A DNA stretch of 64,000 nt from Candidatus Phaeomarinobacter ectocarpi (GTDB taxonomy: Bacteria > Pseudomonadota > Alphaproteobacteria > CGMCC-115125), in contig NZ_HG966617.1 in the NCBI RefSeq assembly GCF_000689395.1, forward strand, positions 2,168,221-2,232,220, in the 5' to 3' direction. Shown one piece after another: positions 50,079 to 59,426 of the stretch. The notes under the pieces were generated by a model. It was not told the DNA's origin and made no database searches. It saw only the letters and a list, made by a program, of their open reading frames with translations. The translations under genes were made by a program, and so were the position numbers. Position 1 is the stretch's first letter; every line of letters begins with the position of its first letter.

Positions 50079-50756
50079 TCAGCCAAGACCCAGCAAAGAC
50101 GGCACTTCGGCCATGTCACGCACCACTACCGCGCCAGCATCCGCAAGGGCATTGCCATCCGTATGCGGATCACCGGCATAGCCGATGACGCGCATGCCAG
50201 CTGCCATCCCTGCCTGCACGCCAGGCACTGTGTCCTCAATCACAACTGCCCGGTGCGGCGCATGGCCCATCTGAGACGCTGCAAACAGGAACAGGTCCGG
50301 CGCCGGCTTGCCCTTGGCCACCATCGTTGCGCTGAAGACGGCCTCTCCAAAGTGATGGTCAAGCCCCGCACGCCCCAGCACATGTGCCAGATAATCCGGT
50401 TGGCTGGAGGAGCCGACGCATCGCGGAATATTTTCGGCCTCGACACGCGCAACCACATCCGCGACACCGGGAATGGCGGTCACCGTCTCATAAATGGATG
50501 TGTGCATTCTCTCGCGGGACCGCTGCACCCATTCTTCGGGAACACGTGTTCCGATTTCACTTTCAATGATGGCGATCGTTGACGGCCACGACAGACCACG
50601 AAACCGGCGATGGCTGTCTGCGGTCGTTGTCGGCCAGCCAAGCTCGCTCACCGCGATGGCAAGCACTTCATTGGCAATCGTCTCGCTGTCCACCAGAACG
50701 CCGTCGCAATCGAATATGACGAGGTCCGGTCGCGTGGATATAGGGTCATGTGTCAT
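50079..50756 (-). CDS. HAD-family phosphatase (beta-phosphoglucomutase-like)
   Basis: A 225-residue HAD hydrolase with a helical cap. Motif I is FDCDGVLVDSE (Asp16, Asp18), motif II VGSSSQPDY, the motif III lysine is in GKPAPDLFL, and motif IV is VIEDTVPGVQAGMAAGM. It is likely a small-phosphate phosphatase or sugar phosphomutase. The ATG at 50756 matches the family N terminus; the open frame to 50843 is not supported. Confidence 0.9.
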   Translation of the reverse strand: MTHDPISTRPDLVIFDCDGVLVDSETIANEVLAIAVSELGWPTTTADSHRRFRGLSWPSTIAIIESEIGTRVPEEWVQRSRERMHTSIYETVTAIPGVADVVARVEAENIPRCVGSSSQPDYLAHVLGRAGLDHHFGEAVFSATMVAKGKPAPDLFLFAASQMGHAPHRAVVIEDTVPGVQAGMAAGMRVIGYAGDPHTDGNALADAGAVVVRDMAEVPSLLGLG

Positions 50757-50970
50757 GCCCTGCGATGTAGGCGGGTCACCTGCAAAGAGCCAGTCACATC
50801 GGTTTTCCAACCATTGCAGCATGCGTCGCAATTCGGCCCGCAAGTGGGATATGCAAAATGACTGTTACATTTGGCAGGCATTGCCCTTGCGCCGAATCGC
50901 TTCCCGTCGGATATAGGGCCGAACCAAAAGCGAATAACGCTGCGGCAAGCAGGCGGGAGCTAGGGGCGTC

Positions 50971-51864
50971 ATGGACTGGGACAAGCTGCGCATATTTCAT
51001 GCGGCCGCAGAGGCTGGCAGCTTTACCCATGCAAGTGAGCAGCTGAACCTCAGCCAGTCAGCCGTCAGCCGTCAGATCTCCGCTCTGGAAGAATCGCTGG
51101 GTCTTACCCTGTTCCATCGCCATGCTCGCGGCCTGCTGCTGACGGAAACCGGCGAAGTGCTCTATGGCACCACCCGCGAAGTCTTTACCCGCCTGGCGGA
51201 TACCGAAAGCCGGCTGCGCGAGACCAAAGGCGAACCCTCAGGCGACCTTAAGCTCACAACCACTGTGGGCTTTGGTGCCAACTGGCTGGTGCCGCGCCTC
51301 AAGGAATTCACCGACCGCTACCCCAAGATCAACCTGCATCTCATCGTGGATGACCGTGAGCTTGATCTGGCGATGCGTGAGGCGGACGTCGCCGTGCGCT
51401 TCCACCCGCCCGTGCAGCAGGACCTGGTGCAGCGCAAGCTGTTCCGTGTCCACTATCACCTTTACGCCACCAAGGATTATCTGGCGCGCAAGGGCGGCGA
51501 GCCCAAGACGCTGGCCGACATCGATAACCACGACATCGTGGTTTATGGCGATGCAGCACCGGCAGCCCTGCAGGAAGTGAACTGGCTGCAGACAGCAGGC
51601 CTTGAAGATGGCCGGGCCCGCGAGCCGTTTTTCCGGGTAAACAATATCTACGGGGTGCTCAAGGCCGTTGAATCAGGCTTTGGCATCGGTGCCCTGCCCG
51701 ACTACATCATCCGCCACCACCCGGACGTTGTACGGGTGCTGCCGGACGTGGAAGTCCCCCATTTCGACACGTTTTTTGTGTATCCGGCGGAGCTTCGGGA
51801 CACAAAACGGATCACCGTCATGCGTGATTTCCTGCTCGAAAAAGCCCGGGAATGGACCTACTAA
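50971..51864 (+). CDS. LysR family transcriptional regulator
   Basis: A 297-residue LysR regulator. The N-terminal winged helix (LRIFHAAAEAGSFTHASEQLNLSQSAVSRQISALEESLGLTLFHR) is followed by a periplasmic-binding-protein-like effector domain (about 90-295; LKLTTTVGFGANWLVPRLKEF, VESGFGIGALPDYI). Homologues starting MDWDKLRIFHAAAEAGSF are commonly located near trxB in alphaproteobacteria, which suggests a redox or housekeeping role. The effector is unknown. Confidence 0.92.
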   Translation: MDWDKLRIFHAAAEAGSFTHASEQLNLSQSAVSRQISALEESLGLTLFHRHARGLLLTETGEVLYGTTREVFTRLADTESRLRETKGEPSGDLKLTTTVGFGANWLVPRLKEFTDRYPKINLHLIVDDRELDLAMREADVAVRFHPPVQQDLVQRKLFRVHYHLYATKDYLARKGGEPKTLADIDNHDIVVYGDAAPAALQEVNWLQTAGLEDGRAREPFFRVNNIYGVLKAVESGFGIGALPDYIIRHHPDVVRVLPDVEVPHFDTFFVYPAELRDTKRITVMRDFLLEKAREWTY

Positions 51865-51874
51865 GGTCGTTCGA

Positions 51875-52200
51875 TCTCGCTCTACCGAGAATTTGTCCGC
51901 AAAATCAGTGATTTGCATTGGCGTGAGGACTGAACGATTAGCTATGCGTTCAGCGCATGGTTGCTTTGAAGGCAGTTTGCTTGAATGCAGTGCAGCAAAA
52001 GCCTAAATCTTCGCCATCAGCAGTTCACGTAACTGCACTCCTTCGAAGCGTCCTCTCCCCAAGACGTTGCTTCGAGGCAGCATGTAGCCACTCCTCCCCT
52101 TGAGGCTGCATCCGCCGGTAGCCAGGCACCCCCCCATTAGCCTGCTACCCAAGGACTAGGGCCGGGCCAGCATGAGTAACGCTGGTCCGGCCTTTTTCTT
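51875..52200 (+). ncRNA. Candidate structured RNA ending in a canonical terminator
   Basis: This 424-nt gap has no ORF but a run of stem-loops, all consistent with plus-strand transcription: TCTCG/CGAGA (51875-51890), CTGAACG/CGTTCAG (51930-51953), TTTGCT/AGCAAA (51976-51999), GCAGTT/AACTGC (52020-52036), CGAAGC/GCTTCG (52044-52074), GCAGC/GCTGC with inner CCTC/GAGG (52077-52109), and GGTAGC-AGGC/GCCT-GCTACC (52117-52149). It ends in the terminator at 52160-52197. It could be an independent RNA, a long lysR 3' UTR, or an attenuator leader for the next gene. No known RNA family was recognised. Confidence 0.5.
52160..52197 (+). terminator. Rho-independent terminator
   Basis: GGCCGGGCCAGC (52160-52171) pairs with GCTGGTCCGGCC (52181-52192) with one G-U pair, followed by five T, C, then more T. 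It stands about 300 nt beyond the lysR stop and 92 nt before the GFA gene. Confidence 0.92.
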
Positions 52201-52288
52201 TTCCCAGCCAGATATTTCTCGATGTCTCCACACTTTGTTGCCGCATTTTGCCGTGCTGATGCGCCCTGCAACGTGATTGGAGGCCCCC

Positions 52289-52714
52289 ATGCCCACAGCT
52301 GAGTTCAATGTCCCCATTGAAGGCGGGTGCACCTGCGGCGCCGTGCGCTATGTCAGCACAGCCGCCCCTGTGTGGAGTGCCAACTGCCATTGCCATGCCT
52401 GTCAGGCAGGCAGCGGTGCGCCCTTTGTGTCGGCCATCTCGGTCCCGGCGAACGCCATCACCGTCACGGGAGAACGGGTGGAGTTCCAGCGCATGTCAGA
52501 GAGTGGCAATGGCGTCACAACCGCCCTGTGCGCCCGTTGCGGCACACGCATCCACGCCCAGTCCCAGGGCAACACGGCGCTGCTGAACCTGTTTGCGTCG
52601 ACGCTGGACCAGCCGGAGGCCTTCACGCCGATTTCAAACGTGTATGTGAGTGAAAAAGCCCATTGGGTGACCCTGGACCCGGATATCCCGGCCTTTGAAA
52701 AAATGCCGGGCTAG
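52289..52714 (+). CDS. GFA (glutathione-dependent formaldehyde-activating) family protein
   Basis: A 141-residue Mss4-like zinc protein. Ligand clusters are GGCTCGAVRY, NCHCHACQ and CARCGTRI, with the family segment SGAPF. GFA-type enzymes join glutathione and formaldehyde, but most members have no demonstrated activity. GGAGG upstream of the ATG at 52289 fixes the start. It ends 5 nt from the convergent exporter gene. Confidence 0.88.
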   Translation: MPTAEFNVPIEGGCTCGAVRYVSTAAPVWSANCHCHACQAGSGAPFVSAISVPANAITVTGERVEFQRMSESGNGVTTALCARCGTRIHAQSQGNTALLNLFASTLDQPEAFTPISNVYVSEKAHWVTLDPDIPAFEKMPG

Positions 52715-52719
52715 AGGAC

Positions 52720-54003
52720 CTAGTCCGCGTCCTGCGGTGCGGCCGGCGGCATGGCCAGATCATCGTCTGCGCCAAAGAGCCTGCCGCCTTCCGCCATGGC
52801 GACGCAGGCAATGGCCCCAAGGGCGAGCATCAGATAACCCGCAAACAAAGGCACCGCCGTGCCGTCATACATGTAGCCGATGGTGGCCCCCAGCACGCCG
52901 CCCACAAAGGTCTGCAAAAACCCAAGGACGGACGATGCCGTGCCCGCCACATGGCCCAGCGGGTCCATCGCCAGCGCGTTGAAGTTGGTGCCGATAAACC
53001 CAAAGCACGCAAAGATCGACGCAATCATCAAGCTGAACAGCCAGAACGGGAACGCGTCGCCCAGGCCAAGAGCGAAGACGAGTGCCAGGGCGATAAGACC
53101 GGCAAAGCACATGAGCGCTGTATGCGACAGCCGCCGCATGCCCATGCGCTCAACCAGCCGGGAGTTGGTGAAGCTGGCCGCTGCCATGAACACCACCGTG
53201 CCGCTGAAGGCGAGCGTGAAATAGTCCCCAAGGCCGAATGTCTGGGTAAACAGCTGCTCCGCCTGACTGATGAAGGCAAAGAGCACGGCAAATGTGAGCG
53301 CCGTGGCGAGCGCGTAGCCAAATGAGGCCCGCGTCGTGACAACCACCCTGAAGGCTGACGACACACGTGTGAATGTCAGCGGCAAGCGATACTCAGGATG
53401 CAGCGTTTCCGGCAGACGGATGTAACTCCACACCGCCATGACAGCCCCCAGAATACCGGTCACCCAGAAGACCGACTGCCAGTCGCCGAACAGTATGATG
53501 AGCTGACCAATGTTAGGGGCGATCAGCGGCACTGCCATGAACACCATCATCACCAGCGACATGACAGACGCCATGCGCGCACCACCGAACGTGTCTCGCA
53601 CAATCGACACAGCAATCACCCGCGTTGCCGCCGTGCCGATGCCCTGAATGAAACGGATCGCCAGCAGGGATTCAAAATTCGGGACGTAGGACGCCAGCGC
53701 CGACGCGCCCACATAGACCGCCAACCCGAACATCAGGACCGGGCGTCGGCCAAACCTGTCCGAGATGGTGCCGTAGAACAGCTGCGCGATGCCGAAACCC
53801 ATGATGTAGGCTGTGATGACAAATTGGCGGCGGTTCTCGTCTTCGACACTCAGCGCTTCGCCAATGTCCTGCAGCGCCGGGATAAACACGTCGATCGCCA
53901 GCGCATTGAGCGCCATCAGCGCAGCCACCATGGCCACGAGCTCCCAGCGCGGAAGCGCCAGGGCCGGGCTCGATGCGGGTTCGGGTGCGGAGGGGGACGA
54001 CAT
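52720..54003 (-). CDS. Bcr/CflA-type MFS exporter
   Basis: A 427-residue 12-helix major facilitator. The loop 2-3 motif GTISDRFGRRPVLMFG, motif C-like LIAPNIGQ region and IRFIQGIGTAATRVIAVSIVRDTF place it in the Bcr/CflA drug-resistance group (DHA1). It probably exports small hydrophobic or sulfonamide-like compounds by proton antiport; the substrate is unproven. Cytosolic N- and C-terminal tails are Pro/Ala-rich. Confidence 0.9.
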   Translation of the reverse strand: MSSPSAPEPASSPALALPRWELVAMVAALMALNALAIDVFIPALQDIGEALSVEDENRRQFVITAYIMGFGIAQLFYGTISDRFGRRPVLMFGLAVYVGASALASYVPNFESLLAIRFIQGIGTAATRVIAVSIVRDTFGGARMASVMSLVMMVFMAVPLIAPNIGQLIILFGDWQSVFWVTGILGAVMAVWSYIRLPETLHPEYRLPLTFTRVSSAFRVVVTTRASFGYALATALTFAVLFAFISQAEQLFTQTFGLGDYFTLAFSGTVVFMAAASFTNSRLVERMGMRRLSHTALMCFAGLIALALVFALGLGDAFPFWLFSLMIASIFACFGFIGTNFNALAMDPLGHVAGTASSVLGFLQTFVGGVLGATIGYMYDGTAVPLFAGYLMLALGAIACVAMAEGGRLFGADDDLAMPPAAPQDAD

Positions 54004-54130
54004 AAATGGCAGCCTTGAGACGTGGCCGGAATAGGCAGGGCCCGACTTTTAAGCCTTCAGCACCGCGCGGCAAACCGAAAATGCTGCATGGCAGACGTGT
54101 GGCGCATGACAATAAGGATGTCCGCTTACA

Positions 54131-54283
54131 CTGGATCCCCCGGTCAAGCCGGAGGATGGCGGAGGGTCTAAGCTAGCCCTGCCCAACCAGTCACGCCATT
54201 GTCCGGTTCAACCGGACAATCCATGCAGCGTTGCAGGGGCGAGTGGACTCCGGATCAAGTCCGGAGAGACGGGAGGGTGTGAC
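54131..54283. repeat. Cluster of three REP-like palindromes
   Basis: Three hairpin elements lie in the 318-nt gap between the exporter and msrP: an imperfect TCCCCCGG-TCAAG-CCGGAGGA (54136-54156 including loop), a perfect 10-bp ATTGTCCGGT/ACCGGACAAT (54198-54220), and CTCCGGA/TCCGGAG (54248-54266, loop TCAAG). The first and third share loop and flanks (GTGGA before, GGAGGGT after) with the copy at 43300-43331. Nothing else was seen in the gap. Confidence 0.82.
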
Positions 54284-54321
54284 TGGCCCGGATTACCCAA
54301 CCAGCGCGGAACACAGAGGGG

Positions 54322-55323
54322 TCACCGATACAGGTTCTGTCCCTCAAGGCCCTTGTAGAGGCCGGCCACCTGTTCTTCGTAGCCATTGAACATCAAGGTT
54401 GGTACGCGGCGGCCTGTGCCCAGCACTTCTTCAGTGGCCTGGCTCCAGCGCGGATGGGGAACCTCCGGGTTCACATTGGCCCAGAAGCCATATTCCTTGG
54501 GCGCAATCTCTTCCCAGAAACTTGTTGGCTTCTTGCCGGTGAACTCAAACGTCACAATCGACTTGATGGACTTGAAGCCATACTTCCAGGGCACCGCCAG
54601 ACGAATGGGAGCCCCGAACTGCTCACCCAGGGGCTTGCCGTAAATGCCTGTCGCCATGAAGGCCAGCTCATTGCGCGCTTCAGCCATGGTGAGACCTTCG
54701 GTATAGGGCCACGGATACCAGGATTGCTTCTGACCGCTGGCAACGCTGGGCTGCATGAAGGTCTGCATCTTCAAATAGCGCGCCGATGACTTGGGCCTGG
54801 CAAAATCGACAAGGGCTGCGAGCGGGAAGCCCGACCACGGCACGGTCATGGACCACGCTTCAACGCAACGGTGGCGATAGATGCGCTCTTCAAGCGGCAT
54901 CTGCGCAATCAGCTGATCCACATCCAGCGTAATGGGCGTCTCCACCTCGCCTGTGATTTCAATTTTCCACGGGCGCGAGACGAGTGCCTCAGCGGCCCGT
55001 GAGATGCGCTTGTGGGACCCGAACTCATAAAAGTTGTTGTAGGTGGATGACACCTCTTCATCCGTCACCGGCCGGTCAATGGGGATGGAGGTGTTGGCGG
55101 GATAGGGAAACAGCTCCGCTGCCTTTGCCGTCAGATCCGCTTCACCGCCTGCCAGTGCCTCCGTTTTTTCAGCCGCTTCACCGCAGCCGGCGACGGCAAG
55201 TGTGGCCGCGCCGGCAATGCTGGCCGTGGTGCCACGCAGAAACGCCCGCCGGTTGAGAAACACGTTTTCCGGCGTCACCAGATTTTCGGACAGTTCCCAT
55301 TTACGGGGACGTTTTATGAGCAT
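54322..55323 (-). CDS. msrP: Protein-methionine-sulfoxide reductase catalytic subunit (YedY-like)
   Basis: A 333-residue molybdopterin enzyme that repairs methionine sulfoxide in periplasmic proteins. The Tat signal is NRRAFLRG (residues 24-31), and the Mo-ligating cysteine is Cys153 in RHRCVEAWSM. YGFKSIKSIVTFEFTGKKPTSFWEE and YGFWANVNPEVPHPRWSQATEE are signature segments. AVAGC at 43-47 looks like a lipobox, so a lipid-anchored form is possible. The usual haem partner MsrQ is not adjacent. Confidence 0.94.
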   Translation of the reverse strand: MLIKRPRKWELSENLVTPENVFLNRRAFLRGTTASIAGAATLAVAGCGEAAEKTEALAGGEADLTAKAAELFPYPANTSIPIDRPVTDEEVSSTYNNFYEFGSHKRISRAAEALVSRPWKIEITGEVETPITLDVDQLIAQMPLEERIYRHRCVEAWSMTVPWSGFPLAALVDFARPKSSARYLKMQTFMQPSVASGQKQSWYPWPYTEGLTMAEARNELAFMATGIYGKPLGEQFGAPIRLAVPWKYGFKSIKSIVTFEFTGKKPTSFWEEIAPKEYGFWANVNPEVPHPRWSQATEEVLGTGRRVPTLMFNGYEEQVAGLYKGLEGQNLYR

Positions 55324-55577
55324 TGGTGCGGAACCCTTTTCACAGCGGCACGTTATTGATGGGGGTAATGATGGCCCACAGCACCAAAAGGGCAAATCAC
55401 ACCTGCGAGAGAGCTTTGCTATCTCGCGTGATGAGATCACGCGCCAAACACCCCCAAAAACCCGCGGTTTATTGGGCATTCACGCAAAGGCCGCATTGCC
55501 GCTATAGTAAAGGCCAGTAATGGTTTCAGCCCGCGTGCCGCTTGCCCACTGTTGGACTACTCGAAGGGGACACCGCC

Positions 55578-56408
55578 ATGTCATGTCAGCATCCAAAAGT
55601 AGACGAAAACTCTGTTGTTACGCTTGATACGTCCATCAAGCCGATCCGCATGGACCGCCGTCAGATCATGATGGGCATTGCCGCAGGCTCGATCGTGGCC
55701 TTCACCGGCTGCGCCTATAACGAGCAGCTGGGCCGCAATCAGCTGATGCTCGTAAGCGATGGCCAGATGGCATCGCTGTCTTCACGCGCCTGGAGCGACA
55801 TGAAGAAGAAGCAGAAGATCTCGCGCAATCCCAAATACAACAATCGTCTGCGCTCGGTCGGCAGGAAGATCACTACCGCCGCCAACATGCAGAACATGAA
55901 CTGGGAATATGTGGCGTTTGAATCCAAGCAGAAGAATGCGTTCGTGCTGCCCGGCGGCAAGGTCGGCTTTTACACCGGCATGATGGACTTCCTCGACAAT
56001 GACGCGCAGCTAGCCGCCATCATGGGTCACGAAGTGGGCCACGTGCGCGCCCGCCACGGTGCTGAGCGCTACAGCCAGGGGCTGGCCAGCCAGGTCGGCA
56101 TGACCGCTGCACAGGTTGCCGTGGCCGCATCAGACGTGAGCTATGGCGCGCCTCTTGTTCAGGCGCTGGGCCTGGGTCTCCAGTTCGGTGTCCTGCTGCC
56201 CTACTCCCGCAGCCACGAACTGGAAGCGGATTCCATCGGCCTCAACTACATGACCAAGGCCGGGTACAACCCGCACCAGTCTGTTGCCCTGTGGCAGAAG
56301 ATGGCCAGCGAAGGCGGCTCCCGTCCGCCGGAGTTCATGTCCACGCACCCGGACCCCAACACCCGCATCGCCGCGCTACGTCAGCAGATCGCGCGGATGG
56401 GGTATTAA
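55578..56408 (+). CDS. M48 family metalloprotease, lipoprotein
   Basis: A 276-residue LoiP/BepA-like peptidase. HEVGH (151-155) binds zinc, with the third ligand in HELEADSIG. The leader has paired arginines (MDRRQIMMG) and a lipobox FTGC (Cys45), suggesting a Tat- or Sec-exported lipoprotein that probably acts in periplasmic quality control. AAGGGGA upstream fixes the ATG at 55578. The STHPDPNTRIAAL motif is typical of the family. A strong terminator follows. Confidence 0.9.
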   Translation: MSCQHPKVDENSVVTLDTSIKPIRMDRRQIMMGIAAGSIVAFTGCAYNEQLGRNQLMLVSDGQMASLSSRAWSDMKKKQKISRNPKYNNRLRSVGRKITTAANMQNMNWEYVAFESKQKNAFVLPGGKVGFYTGMMDFLDNDAQLAAIMGHEVGHVRARHGAERYSQGLASQVGMTAAQVAVAASDVSYGAPLVQALGLGLQFGVLLPYSRSHELEADSIGLNYMTKAGYNPHQSVALWQKMASEGGSRPPEFMSTHPDPNTRIAALRQQIARMGY

Positions 56409-56436
56409 GGCGTTCTCCAGGCATTTTGAAAAAGCA

Positions 56437-56468
56437 AAAGGCGCTCCCGGATGTGGGAGCGCCTTTTT
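56437..56468 (+). terminator. Rho-independent terminator after M48 gene
   Basis: AAAGGCGCTCCC (56437-56448) pairs perfectly with GGGAGCGCCTTT (56455-56466), loop GGATGT, followed by T residues. The A run on the other side also lets it serve the convergent aminotransferase gene. Confidence 0.93.
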
Positions 56469-56491
56469 CGTTTTCTGTCAAACGTGCGCTT

Positions 56492-57787
<1,296 letters not shown>

Positions 57788-57833
57788 TCAAACCGGCCTC
57801 ATTGAAGCAGGTCAAATATGCATCTGTTCGGGG

Positions 57834-58487
57834 TCAGACGGCCCCTGCAGGCTGAACGCCCTGCTTGAGGGAATCCGCAAAGCCATGGTTGCGATCCCGG
57901 TGGCCTGCTTCGTCCGCACGCACGGCGATTACAACGTCGCGCAGCCGGGCATCCGGCGCCAGGTTCCAGTACTCAATGGCAATCGCAGGCGCGGCCACAT
58001 TGTCCTGATGACCCGCATCAATCTCCTCGAGATAGCGCGTGTAGCTGATCACCGCTTCTTCCTCGAAATAGCCGACCACGCGATGGGCCGTCTTTGCGGA
58101 GAAGAGATACAGGAAGAAGTAGACATTATAGAACACCGCCTGCACGAGCATGATCACCACTCGCTCGAACATGCTGGGCTGCGCGATCTTGACGAAGGTC
58201 ATGAGATGCATGCGCTCATTGTCTGCTTCATCCAGCAGTTCTCGGATCCAGCCTTCGTCATCTTCCATCCGCCGCAGGGAGCGCAGATGCTGCAGCAGTC
58301 CGCCCACCATGCCGGGGACGGCAGCAACCGTCTCCAGAACGATGGCCCGGTGCCCGTATCGCTTGGCAAAGAATGTGTCGGCAATGAAGCGCAGGACCTT
58401 GACGAACCACAGCGCTACCCGGTCGCTCATATCCGCCGGGGCATAGTGGTCTGTTTCATCCAAAATACGCGTGGTGTGGCCGGTCAT
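57834..58487 (-). CDS. Alternative oxidase (cyanide-insensitive ubiquinol oxidase)
   Basis: A 217-residue di-iron quinol oxidase. Ligand motifs are LETVA (Glu52), NERMH (Glu91, His94), the FEEEA segment (Glu142-144) and RADEAGHRD (Glu193, His196). The usual RADEAHHRD has a Gly in place of its first His, but the iron-binding His is retained. It would sit on one leaflet of the inner membrane and reduce oxygen without proton pumping. GGAGGATCAGGA lies just before the ATG at 58487. Confidence 0.93.
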   Translation of the reverse strand: MTGHTTRILDETDHYAPADMSDRVALWFVKVLRFIADTFFAKRYGHRAIVLETVAAVPGMVGGLLQHLRSLRRMEDDEGWIRELLDEADNERMHLMTFVKIAQPSMFERVVIMLVQAVFYNVYFFLYLFSAKTAHRVVGYFEEEAVISYTRYLEEIDAGHQDNVAAPAIAIEYWNLAPDARLRDVVIAVRADEAGHRDRNHGFADSLKQGVQPAGAV

Positions 58488-58627
58488 GTCCTGATCCTCC
58501 AAGATATCAAGCACTCGCAATCTGCCTGAAAGATCGTATGCGGACGGCTTTGAATCACCCCGGCACAAGGCCGCAGCGCGCCTTTGTCACAAGCGACAAC
58601 CTGTCCTGAAACGACAGTCTCGGTGAC

Positions 58628-59329
58628 CTATTTGCCGCCAGTTTCTTTACCGACAGCCTCCAATGCCTGGATGGCGTCGGGCACATCCACATCCACCTGC
58701 ATGCTGCGTGCGGTAAGCGGCGGCAGGTGACGTGTCTCTATGGGGACGCAGCCTGCCCAGTACGGCAGCTCCATGTCTTCCTCATCGTCATTGGGCCCGC
58801 CGCGCCGGACTTTCGCCACCGCCTCATCCAGCGGAATGCGCAGGATCATCGTGGCTTTCATTTCCTGCTTGTTGGGCGCACGAGAGCCGTCAGCCCGCCC
58901 CTCGGCAATGCCTTCCATGACCTTCCACATGGCATCCATCCGCGCGTCCTCGCCGGTCACTTCCTCAGCCACCCCATGCACCATGACGGAACGATAATTC
59001 ATCGAGTGGTGAAACCAGGAACGCGCCAGCACCAGCCCATCAAGATGGGTGACCGTGGCGCACAGGGGCACGCCGGACGCCAGCGTCTTGAACATCCGCG
59101 TCTTGCGGCTGCCGTGGATCAGGATGCTCTCGCCATCGCGCACATAGAAGGTGGGGATCACCACCGGCGCGTCCTCATGGACGAAGGCCACATGCGCCAC
59201 ATAGCCCGCGTCCAGAATGCCGCGGACTGTCTCGCGCCCATAGTCCGCGCGCTGGTGGACCCGCACCTTTGTGCGCTTGGTCTTCTTATAGGTCTCAACT
59301 GTCGCCGGACGTGTGTGATCTTTTGGCAT
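58628..59329 (-). CDS. Pyridoxamine 5'-phosphate oxidase-like flavin-binding protein
   Basis: A 233-residue FMN-binding split-barrel protein: YGRETVRGILDAGYVAHVAFVHEDAPVVIPTFYVRDGESILIHGS, then LARSWFHHSMNYRSVMVHGVAEEV. This is the Nim/PNPOx-related subfamily, whose members can be reductases of unknown substrate. GGAGAG precedes the ATG at 59329. It is divergent from a MocR-type regulator that carries a PLP domain, a pairing typical of regulator and target. Confidence 0.85.
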   Translation of the reverse strand: MPKDHTRPATVETYKKTKRTKVRVHQRADYGRETVRGILDAGYVAHVAFVHEDAPVVIPTFYVRDGESILIHGSRKTRMFKTLASGVPLCATVTHLDGLVLARSWFHHSMNYRSVMVHGVAEEVTGEDARMDAMWKVMEGIAEGRADGSRAPNKQEMKATMILRIPLDEAVAKVRRGGPNDDEEDMELPYWAGCVPIETRHLPPLTARSMQVDVDVPDAIQALEAVGKETGGK

Positions 59330-59363
59330 AGCACTCTCCGTCAATATGACGCAGGAGATAGAG

Positions 59364-59396
59364 CCAATTTGGTTTGCCAAATAGCACCAATTATGG
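59364..59396. promoter_or_regulatory. Candidate MocR operator: two CCAATT sites
   Basis: CCAATTTGG (59364-59372) and CCAATTATGG (59387-59396) lie 23 bp apart, and TTTGG-TTT-GCCAAA overlaps the first. They occupy the 97-bp divergent gap. MocR-type regulators are known to use paired direct-repeat sites. Confidence 0.5.
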
Positions 59397-59426
59397 ACAA
59401 TTAGGGGTGCCAATCAGGAGACACCC

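Noticed and set aside
51875-52200. Two-piece alphaproteobacterial tmRNA, 6S RNA or a cobalamin riboswitch
   Set aside because: No TTCGA...CCA acceptor arm or tag frame, no single long bulged hairpin, and no complete B12-box context was found. The stem-loops do not follow those folds.
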